A stretch of 16,788 nt of DNA from an uncultured Eubacteriales bacterium (GTDB lineage Bacteria > Bacillota > Clostridia > Oscillospirales > CAG-272): the NCBI GenBank assembly GCA_934500855.1, contig CAKSUH010000007.1:1-16788 (forward strand). Direction: 5' to 3'. This document shows, one piece after another, positions 8,203-13,999 of the stretch. The notes beneath the pieces are model-generated. The model worked only from the letters and a program-made list of their open reading frames with translations, made no database searches and was not told where the DNA came from. The translations under genes and the position numbers were made by a program. Each line of letters begins with the position of its first letter. Within the stretch, counting starts at the first letter, position 1.

Positions 8203-8210
8203 CTCCCGTT

Positions 8211-9233
8211 TCATCTCTGCACGCGCCCGGTTGCGTTGCCGTTTGCAAGCACCTCGATCTCGGCAACGGTTGCAGGGTTCATGTCCCCTTCCACCGTGTG
8301 CTTCAGGCAGCCTGCCGCCGCCGCGAACCGCACCGCGTCCCGGGCATTCTTCCCGTTCCGCAGGGCATAAATCAGCCCTGCCGCAAACGCATCCCCGCCG
8401 CCGACCCGGTCGACAATCTCCATGCGGTATTTCTCCGAGCTGTACAGGTTCTCCCCGTCATACAGCTTTGCGCAGAAGCTGTTGACCTCTGCCGAAAAGG
8501 TGCGCCGTTCGGTCAGCGCCACATAGCGCAGATGCGGATACAGCGCCTTCATGCCCTCGGCAAGCGTCAGATAGCCGCGCTCGGTCACATCGTCGCCCGA
8601 CACCTCGCCTGCCGGAATACGCACCCCGAACAGATCCGCCGCCTGATTTTCATTCGTAATCAGCACATCGACATACGGCAGATACCGCCGCATCGCCTTT
8701 GCCGCATCCGTCACGCTCCAGAGCTTGGCGCGGTAGTTGGGGTCGAACGAAACGGTCATCCCCTTCCGCTTTGCCGCGCGGCAGGCGTCCTCGCAGGCAT
8801 TCGCCAGTTCCGCACTCAGTGCCGGGGTGATACCGGTCAGATGGAACCAATCGCCTCCGTCCAGAATCGCATCCCAGTCGAATTCCCCCGCCTTTGCCAG
8901 CGCAACCGCCGAACCGGCACGGTCGTAGACCACTTTGGAAGGTCTTTGCGAAGCGCCGCGCTCCATGTAGTAGGTCCCCAGCCGCTCGCCGCCGCGCAGC
9001 AGATGCGCGGTTCCGACGCCCCATGCGCGCAGGCTGTTGACCGCCGCCTGACCGATGTCGTTTGCCGGAATTTTGGAGACAAACTCCGCGTCCTCGCCCA
9101 TGCAGGCAAGCGACACCGCCACATTCGCTTCTGCGCCGCCGAAGGTGACCTCAAACGATCTTGCCTGCGTCAGGCGCGCATAGCCGGGCGGGGTCAGGCG
9201 CATCATCAGTTCGCCAAAGGTTACGATTTTCAT
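8211..9233 (-). CDS. kdgK: PfkB-family sugar kinase, probable 2-keto-3-deoxygluconate kinase
   Basis: This 340-residue ribokinase-fold enzyme should phosphorylate 2-keto-3-deoxygluconate to KDPG with ATP in the cytoplasm. The first PfkB signature lies near the N-terminus (FGGAEANVAVSLACMG). YYMERGASQRPSKVVYDRAG matches the substrate lid of KDG kinases. The anion hole and catalytic base are in VGGGDAFAAGLIYAL, with Asp281 as base; many relatives have GAGD here, a conservative change. The start codon overlaps the eda stop as ATGA, and the extended ribosome site GGAGGTGATC sits seven bases upstream inside eda, so the two are translationally coupled. Pairing with KDPG aldolase supports KDG rather than ribose or fructose as substrate. 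A terminator follows directly. Confidence 0.9.
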   Translation of the reverse strand: MKIVTFGELMMRLTPPGYARLTQARSFEVTFGGAEANVAVSLACMGEDAEFVSKIPANDIGQAAVNSLRAWGVGTAHLLRGGERLGTYYMERGASQRPSKVVYDRAGSAVALAKAGEFDWDAILDGGDWFHLTGITPALSAELANACEDACRAAKRKGMTVSFDPNYRAKLWSVTDAAKAMRRYLPYVDVLITNENQAADLFGVRIPAGEVSGDDVTERGYLTLAEGMKALYPHLRYVALTERRTFSAEVNSFCAKLYDGENLYSSEKYRMEIVDRVGGGDAFAAGLIYALRNGKNARDAVRFAAAAGCLKHTVEGDMNPATVAEIEVLANGNATGRVQR

Positions 9234-9829
9234 CCGATCACCTCCAAAATCCTCCGGCAGTTCCCGCGGATGTCCCCCTTCATCATGAAGCTGCCGCCAA
9301 CCGCGGCAACGCGGTCACACGCGAGGTACTCCGCCAGATTGGAAAGGTCAACTCCGCCGGTTGGCAGAAATCTGACCTGCGGGAAGGGTGCCGACAGCGC
9401 CCTGATGCTTGCCAACCCGCCGTAGACATTCGCAGGAAAGAACTTGACGGTCGTGATGCCAAGCTCCAGCGCCGCCATGATTTCGGTCGGGGTCACACAG
9501 CCGGGATAGTACGGAATGCCCGCCGCGCGGCAGACCTCCGCAACCCCCGCGCTCAGCCCCGGGGACACGACAAATTCCGCGCCCGCCGCGATGGCGGTTC
9601 TTGCCTGTTCTGTGTTGATCACCGTCCCCGCGCCGATGTGCATATCCGGGAAGGCTTCACAGCCGATGCGGATGGCTTCCGCCGCGCAGGGGGTCCGGAA
9701 GGTGATCTCCGCCGCCGGGATGCCGCCGTCACGGAGCGCCTCCAGCGTCGGTTTCGTTTCGCCCGCGCTGTGAATCACCGCAACCGGCAAAACTTTGATT
9801 TCGTCTGTCAGATCATTCGGTTTCCGCAT
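9230..9829 (-). CDS. eda: 2-keto-3-deoxy-6-phosphogluconate aldolase
   Basis: This 199-residue class I aldolase cleaves KDPG to pyruvate and glyceraldehyde-3-phosphate. It shows the family's catalytic Glu41 in AEITFRTPCAAEAI, the GAGTVIN loop, the VSPGLS strand, the Schiff-base Lys129 in TTVKFFPAN, and the phosphate site LPTGGV. The length is close to characterised enzymes (about 205-215). I chose the ATG at 9829 because AGAGGA lies seven bases upstream; an upstream in-frame ATG at 9877 would add 16 low-complexity residues encoded by the ribosome-site repeat. It overlaps kdgK by four bases and is 99 bases downstream of the isomerase-like gene. A related 4-hydroxy-2-oxoglutarate activity is also possible. 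Confidence 0.93.
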   Translation of the reverse strand: MRKPNDLTDEIKVLPVAVIHSAGETKPTLEALRDGGIPAAEITFRTPCAAEAIRIGCEAFPDMHIGAGTVINTEQARTAIAAGAEFVVSPGLSAGVAEVCRAAGIPYYPGCVTPTEIMAALELGITTVKFFPANVYGGLASIRALSAPFPQVRFLPTGGVDLSNLAEYLACDRVAAVGGSFMMKGDIRGNCRRILEVIG

Positions 9830-9837
9830 TTGGGGTT

Positions 9838-9858
9838 CCTCTTTCCTCTTTCCTCTTT
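9838..9858 (-). repeat. Three copies of a heptamer forming the eda ribosome-site region
   Basis: CCTCTTT occurs three times in tandem (9838-9858), giving AAAGAGG three times on the coding minus strand directly before eda. The copy nearest the ATG supplies its Shine-Dalgarno sequence. Copy number could vary by slippage. Confidence 0.8.
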
Positions 9859-9928
9859 CTTTTCCGATTCCGCACACCGTATGCGAAACGGGATCTTCGA
9901 CAAACCGCCGATGAAAAAACAGGTGCCT

Positions 9929-10720
9929 TTATTCTTTCCCGAGGACCTCTGCCATCGCGGAAAGGGCTTCCTCGATCGGAGGCAGTTCCGGGTGCCATTT
10001 GCGCTCCCATTCAAGGGAAATACAGCCCTCGAAGGCATCGGCACGAAGCCGATCCGCAATGTCACACAGCGGAATGTCGCCTTTCCCGGGAAGGACCTGC
10101 GTGCGGTCGGGGAGACAGTCCTTGACATGAACATGGCGAATGCAGGGGCGAAGCAGACGGTAAAGCGGTCGGAAATCCCGCCCCGTTGCGAAATAGGTGT
10201 GCATGACATCCCAAATCAGACCGAAGCCTGCACGGTCACCGAGCGAGTCCAGAATCGGCGACAGCGTTTCTGCACGGTTGAAATCGCCGTGCGTCTCCAG
10301 CAGAGCGGTCACGCCGTGCGCGGCGGCATCCTCGGCAAGCAGGGAAAGTCCCTCAATCACACTTTGCGTGGCGGCGGCAGGGTCCTCCCCCGTGTTGTTG
10401 CCGAATACGCGGATATAGGGCGCGCCGAGCGCGGAAGCGATCAGGACGGCGGCGTGCGCCTCCGCAAGGGACTCCGCCCGCTCGTGCGGGTTATGGAACG
10501 AGGCGGAAGCGCCGATGACCCGGGCGGTCAGTCCCGCGCGGTCCAGAGCGGCGCGGGTTTCGGCAAGGCGGTCGGGCGCAAAGTCGGGAATTTCGCGGTT
10601 GTCGATCACCCCGCCGATCCCGCGGAATTCCAGACACGGAATCCGATATGCCCGCGCAAGCGCGAAGATGTCGGTCAGCGACCGCTCCGCACAGCCGAGC
10701 GTTGAAAAACAAAGTTTCAT
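9929..10720 (-). CDS. Sugar phosphate isomerase/epimerase-like TIM-barrel protein
   Basis: This 263-residue protein has the xylose-isomerase-like TIM barrel of the AP-endonuclease-2 family. Metal-binding positions are visible along the barrel: Glu in LLETHGDF, Asp and His in WDVMHTYF, the HVHVKD strand, and a late Glu in ISLEWERKWHP. Relatives include sugar epimerases, hydroxypyruvate isomerase and inosose dehydratase; sequence alone does not choose between them. It is first in a unit ending in KDPG aldolase and KDG kinase, so a role in converting a sugar acid or keto-sugar toward KDG is plausible but inferred. Mannonate dehydratase shares the fold but is usually longer (about 350). The ATG has only a weak AGGA about 13 bases upstream, behind a strong promoter. 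Confidence 0.8.
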   Translation of the reverse strand: MKLCFSTLGCAERSLTDIFALARAYRIPCLEFRGIGGVIDNREIPDFAPDRLAETRAALDRAGLTARVIGASASFHNPHERAESLAEAHAAVLIASALGAPYIRVFGNNTGEDPAAATQSVIEGLSLLAEDAAAHGVTALLETHGDFNRAETLSPILDSLGDRAGFGLIWDVMHTYFATGRDFRPLYRLLRPCIRHVHVKDCLPDRTQVLPGKGDIPLCDIADRLRADAFEGCISLEWERKWHPELPPIEEALSAMAEVLGKE

Positions 10721-10759
10721 ATTCGTTTTCGTTTCCTTTTCCGGACGGATATTGCCTTT

Positions 10760-10788
10760 ATTTTAGCACATCCGCGCGGCGCTGTCAA
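10760..10788 (-). promoter_or_regulatory. Strong promoter of the isomerase-eda-kdgK unit
   Basis: On the minus strand a perfect -35 TTGACA (10788-10783) and a -10 TAAAAT (10765-10760) are spaced by exactly 17 bases, about 40 bases before the first ATG. The -35 falls in the centre of a large GC-rich inverted repeat (10772-10801), which suggests repressor control. Confidence 0.85.
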
Positions 10789-10801
10789 GAGCGCCGCGCG
10801 G
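10772..10801. promoter_or_regulatory. GC-rich inverted repeat over the -35 box, candidate operator
   Basis: CCGCGCGGCGCT (10772-10783) and AGCGCCGCGCGG (10790-10801) are exact complements with a six-base centre GTCAAG. The centre plus the adjoining T is the -35 element of the leftward promoter. No T-run follows on either strand and no gene reads into it, so an operator is more likely than a terminator. Which regulator binds is unknown. Confidence 0.6.
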
Positions 10802-10826
10802 AAAGCATTTCGGAATTATGTAAAAC

Positions 10827-10865
10827 TTGCGGTTTTTCGCAAACTCGGCAAAGCTTACACTTTGC
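10827..10865. promoter_or_regulatory. Two spaced dyads upstream of the redox operon promoter
   Basis: TTGCG-(7)-CGCAA (10827-10843) and GCAAAG-(6)-CTTTGC (10848-10865) are adjacent inverted repeats with centres about 21 bases apart, close to two helical turns. The second overlaps the probable -35 region. They could be paired binding sites for the AraC protein encoded at the end of the operon or for another regulator. Confidence 0.4.
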
Positions 10866-10889
10866 AAACCCGCAGATTTTCTGTATAAT
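10862..10889 (+). promoter_or_regulatory. Promoter of the redox operon
   Basis: A perfect -10 TATAAT (10884-10889) is preceded by TTGCAA (10862-10867), four of six to the -35 consensus, with a 16-base spacer. It is 33 bases before the ATG of the dehydrogenase gene. The weaker -35 overlaps a dyad, in keeping with activation. Confidence 0.75.
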
Positions 10890-10921
10890 AGGAATCGGAG
10901 ATCGCAAAGGAGACTGAAATC

Positions 10922-11911
10922 ATGAATGAGAAAATACTGATGGGCGGCGCGGATTTGCCCCTGGTCTGGACCGAGGAAAACCTCCGCGCGGTCGGGCTGA
11001 GCGGCAAAAAGGTGACAAAAGAGGAAATTCTCGCCTCCCCCGCGCAATATCGCGACACGCGCTATCTGTTTTCCACCTGGGGAATGCCGTGCTTTGAAGA
11101 ACAGGAGATCCGGGACTGCCTGCCCTCCCTGCGGGCGGTGTTTTACGCGGCGGGAAGCGTACAGAGCTTTGCCGCGCCGTTTCTTGATGCAGGCGTTGCG
11201 GTTTTTTCCGCGCGGGCGGCGAATGCGGTCCCGGTTGCGGAATACACCGTGGCGCAGATTCTGCTCGCAAACAAGGGGTATTTCCGCGCCTGCCGCAGTC
11301 TGCATACGGGCACGGACTGGAATGCCGCCCGCGCGCTCTCAAACCACTGTGCGGGAAACTACGGCGCAACGGTCGGCATCGTCGGATGCGGAATGATCGG
11401 GCGCATGGTTGCCGAACGCCTGCGGGGTTACCGCCTGCGCGTGCTCGTATACGATGCCTTCCTCCCGGCGGAAGAGATTCGCGCGCTCGGCGCGGAGAAG
11501 GTCACGCTTGAGGAACTGTTCGCCGCCTCCGATGTGGTCAGCAACCACTTGGCAAATGTCCCCGCAACGGTGGGAATGCTGAACGGCAGGCTCTTCGCTT
11601 CCATGAAGCCCTGCGCAACCTTCCTCAACACCGGAAGAGGCGCAACCGTTTGCGAGGACGAGCTGATTGCGGTTCTGACCGCGCGCTCCGACCTCTGCGC
11701 TCTGTTGGATGTGGTTGACCCCGAGCCGCCCGCCCCCGACTCCCCCCACCTCACCCTCCCGAATGTCTTTCTGACCCCGCATATTTCGGGCAGTCAGCAG
11801 ACCGAATGCGCGAGAATGGGCGCTTATATGGCGGAAGAATTCCGCGCCTTTGACGAAGGCAAAAAGACCCGCTTTGCAGTCACGCGGGAAATGCTTGCCA
11901 CGATGGCATAA
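10922..11911 (+). CDS. D-isomer-specific 2-hydroxyacid dehydrogenase
   Basis: This 329-residue NAD(P)-dependent enzyme should interconvert a 2-keto acid and its D-2-hydroxy acid in the cytoplasm. The Rossmann motif is GIVGCGMIG (about 155-163). The catalytic triad is complete: Arg239 in NTGRGA, Glu268 in DVVDPEPP and His287 in TPHISGS, with normal spacing. The N-terminal catalytic half is more diverged, so the substrate cannot be named; a hydroxypyruvate, glyoxylate or 2-keto sugar acid reductase are all possible. The ribosome site AAGGAG (10907-10912) is nine bases before the ATG. It is the first gene of the rightward unit. Its stop codon lies inside a 21-base tandem duplication. Confidence 0.9.
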   Translation: MNEKILMGGADLPLVWTEENLRAVGLSGKKVTKEEILASPAQYRDTRYLFSTWGMPCFEEQEIRDCLPSLRAVFYAAGSVQSFAAPFLDAGVAVFSARAANAVPVAEYTVAQILLANKGYFRACRSLHTGTDWNAARALSNHCAGNYGATVGIVGCGMIGRMVAERLRGYRLRVLVYDAFLPAEEIRALGAEKVTLEELFAASDVVSNHLANVPATVGMLNGRLFASMKPCATFLNTGRGATVCEDELIAVLTARSDLCALLDVVDPEPPAPDSPHLTLPNVFLTPHISGSQQTECARMGAYMAEEFRAFDEGKKTRFAVTREMLATMA

Positions 11912-11941
11912 CAAACAACAACGATGGCATAACAAGCAACA
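11900..11941 (+). repeat. 21-base tandem duplication across a stop codon
   Basis: Units 11900-11920 and 11921-11941 match at 20 of 21 bases (A versus G at unit position 16). The first copy contains the last sense codons and the TAA of the dehydrogenase gene; the second repeats the same ATGGCATAA in the gap before the next gene. It looks like a recent slippage duplication that lengthened the intergenic spacer. Confidence 0.9.
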
Positions 11942-11954
11942 AGGAGAAAATACC

Positions 11955-13271
11955 GTGTATAAAAGACCTGTGAATCCTGCGGAGTTGCCGAAAGAGCTCC
12001 CTTATCTGGACAGTACCGCTCCCCTTTCCGCTCCCTGCCGCACGGCGGGGCACACGCTCCCGAACCGCATCGTTTATCAGCCGATGGAAGGCTGTGACGG
12101 CGCGGGGGACGGCACGCCCGGGGAGTTGACCGTCCGCCGCTATCACCGTTTCGCGCACGGCGGCCCCGGGCTGATCTGGTTCGAAGCCACCGCAATCCTG
12201 CCCGAAGCGCGGGCGAATCCCCGTCAGATGATGCTGACCGAAAAAAACGCAGACGCATACAAAAAACTGCTTGACGAAATGCGGGAGATTTCCCTGCGGG
12301 AGAACGGCTATGCGCCGCTGATTATTTGTCAGCTGACCCATTCGGGGCGCTATTCCAAGCCGAACGGCTACCCCGAACCTCTGGTTGCGCAGCACCGCCC
12401 GCTGTTTGAGGGCGACAAGCCGCTCTCCGAGGATCGCATTCTGTCCGACGATTCCCTCGCCGCGCTTCCCGAGCGCTACGCCTATGCGGCGCGGCTTGCC
12501 TCGGAGGTCGGGTTCGACGGCGTGGACATCAAAGCCTGCCACGGCTACTTACTCTCCGAACTGCTCGGCGCTTACGGCAGAAGCGGACCTTATGGCGGTG
12601 AAGCCTACGAAAACCGCACGCGGCTTCTGCTCTCGGCGGTGGAAGCGATCAAATCCTCGGCACCCGACAGCCTTCTGCTCGCCTCCCGCTTCAACGCCTA
12701 CGACGGCTTCCCCTACCCCCACGGCTTTGCGGCAAGCGACGAAGCGGGCGTTCCCGACCTGCGCGAGCCGCGGCGGCTTGCAGGCGATCTGGTCGCGCGC
12801 GGCGTGCGGATTCTCGATGTCACGATGGGAAATCCCTATCAGAACCACGAGGTGAACCGCCCCACCGCATTTGCCGTAGAGGTTCCGCCCTATGAAAGCA
12901 TTCTGCGGATGCGGGCGGGCGCGATTGCCGTCTCGGAAGCGGCGCGCGCGGTTTCCGCCGACGCACTGACCGTCGCTACGGGGTTCTCCTTTCTCGGCGC
13001 CGAGGCGGCGCACATTGCCGCGGCAGACATTGACGCGGGAAGATATGAGTTGGTCGGCTTCGGTCGGCAGAGCTTCGCGGACCCCGATTCCGCACGGGAG
13101 ATTCTGCGGAACGGATGCGCGGACCCGCACCGTCTCTGCCTGACCTGCGGAAAGTGCACCGCGCTGATGCGGGCGGGCAAAACGCCGGGATGCGTGATCT
13201 ATGACAGGGAAATTTACGGTTCTCTCTATCGGGAGACCTTTGCAAAACAGGACGGAGGAAACAAGGCATGA
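11955..13271 (+). CDS. Old Yellow Enzyme-type NADH:flavin oxidoreductase with Fe-S cysteines, no FAD domain
   Basis: This 438-residue FMN barrel enzyme is related to the N-terminal part of 2,4-dienoyl-CoA reductase, BaiCD and daidzein reductase, which reduce C=C bonds next to a carbonyl. Seen motifs are CQLTHSGRYSKP (His129), ACHGYLLSELL, YGG-x3-ENRTRLLL, and near the end Cys395-x2-Cys398-x2-Cys401-x11-Cys413, close to the 4Fe-4S pattern of that family (C-x2-C-x3-C-x11-C). The usual C-terminal FAD/NAD(P) domains are missing; the protein stops about 25 residues after the last cysteine, so electrons must come from another protein. The GTG start at 11955 has AGGAG (11942-11946) eight bases upstream; the open frame upstream overlaps the previous gene. 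It overlaps the SDR gene by ATGA. Confidence 0.88.
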   Translation: MYKRPVNPAELPKELPYLDSTAPLSAPCRTAGHTLPNRIVYQPMEGCDGAGDGTPGELTVRRYHRFAHGGPGLIWFEATAILPEARANPRQMMLTEKNADAYKKLLDEMREISLRENGYAPLIICQLTHSGRYSKPNGYPEPLVAQHRPLFEGDKPLSEDRILSDDSLAALPERYAYAARLASEVGFDGVDIKACHGYLLSELLGAYGRSGPYGGEAYENRTRLLLSAVEAIKSSAPDSLLLASRFNAYDGFPYPHGFAASDEAGVPDLREPRRLAGDLVARGVRILDVTMGNPYQNHEVNRPTAFAVEVPPYESILRMRAGAIAVSEAARAVSADALTVATGFSFLGAEAAHIAAADIDAGRYELVGFGRQSFADPDSAREILRNGCADPHRLCLTCGKCTALMRAGKTPGCVIYDREIYGSLYRETFAKQDGGNKA

Positions 13272-13999
13272 ATTATGCAATCGTAACCGGTGCGCTCGGC
13301 GGAATCGGGCGCGCCACGGCAGAACTGCTGCTCTCCCGCGGATGGGGCGTTGTGGGGATGGATCTTCCCGAGCACCCCGACCTTTCGGGCTTTTCGGAAC
13401 ACTTTACCTACATCCCGGGCGACCTCTCCGCGGCGGCTGACCGCGAGCGGCTCGTCGCCCTGCCCCCGCGCCTTGACGCTCTGGTCAATGTTGCGGGCAT
13501 CGCGCCGCGCGTTCGCGCCGACCTGTTGGAGATGACCGAGGAAAGCTATGACCGCGTGATGAATGTCAACACCAAAGGCACCATGTTCCTCACGCAGGCG
13601 GCGGCGCGGCGGATGCTGTCTCAACCGATGACGGACGGCGTGCGCGGTCGGATTGTCAATGTCTCCTCCTGCTCGGCATACACCAGTTCGACCTCGCGCG
13701 GCGAATACTGCGTCTCCAAAGCGGGCGTAACCATGCTGACCATGCTCTACGCGGACCGTCTTGCGTCTGCGGGCATCACGGTGAACGAGGTCTGCCCCGG
13801 CGTGATTCACACGGGCATGACCGCATCGGTGAAGGAAAAATACGACCGTCTGATCGCGGACGGACTGGTTCCGATGGGGCGTTGGGGCGAGCCGCTCGAT
13901 GTTGCGCGGGCAATCTGCGCGCTTCTGGACGGCAGTCTCGGTTACACCACGGGGCAATCCATCGCCGTGGACGGCGGAATGCACATCAGACGGCTATGA
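13268..13999 (+). CDS. Short-chain dehydrogenase/reductase
   Basis: This 243-residue classical SDR has the cofactor loop TGALGGIG (7-14), the NVAG motif, the catalytic serine region NVSSCSAY, Tyr147 and Lys151 in YCVSK, and the C-terminal GQSIAVDGG seen in the FabG-like branch. It should oxidise or reduce a hydroxyl/keto group with NAD(P)H. An acidic residue after the second strand (GMDLPEH) hints at NAD(H) preference. GGAGG lies nine bases before the ATG. It overlaps the preceding and following genes by four bases each, so all three are translated together. General annotation as 3-oxoacyl-ACP reductase would be misleading here; the substrate is presumably an intermediate of the neighbouring reductases. 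Confidence 0.92.
   Translation: MNYAIVTGALGGIGRATAELLLSRGWGVVGMDLPEHPDLSGFSEHFTYIPGDLSAAADRERLVALPPRLDALVNVAGIAPRVRADLLEMTEESYDRVMNVNTKGTMFLTQAAARRMLSQPMTDGVRGRIVNVSSCSAYTSSTSRGEYCVSKAGVTMLTMLYADRLASAGITVNEVCPGVIHTGMTASVKEKYDRLIADGLVPMGRWGEPLDVARAICALLDGSLGYTTGQSIAVDGGMHIRRL

Noticed and set aside
6544..8370. 608-codon plus-strand open frame
   Set aside because: Most of it is antisense to the solute-binding protein and the kdgK end. Only the part around 7447-7850 is of interest and was kept as pseudogene sequence.
9161..10705. 514-codon plus-strand open frame
   Set aside because: It is antisense to eda and the TIM-barrel gene, both with clear active-site motifs; no ribosome site or domain is visible.
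10772..10801. Inverted repeat as a rho-independent terminator
   Set aside because: No T-run on either strand and no gene transcribed into it; it lies between two diverging promoters.
11850..11954. Upstream extension of the OYE gene to an earlier ATG
   Set aside because: It would overlap the dehydrogenase gene and cross the tandem duplication, while GTG 11955 has a well-placed AGGAG.
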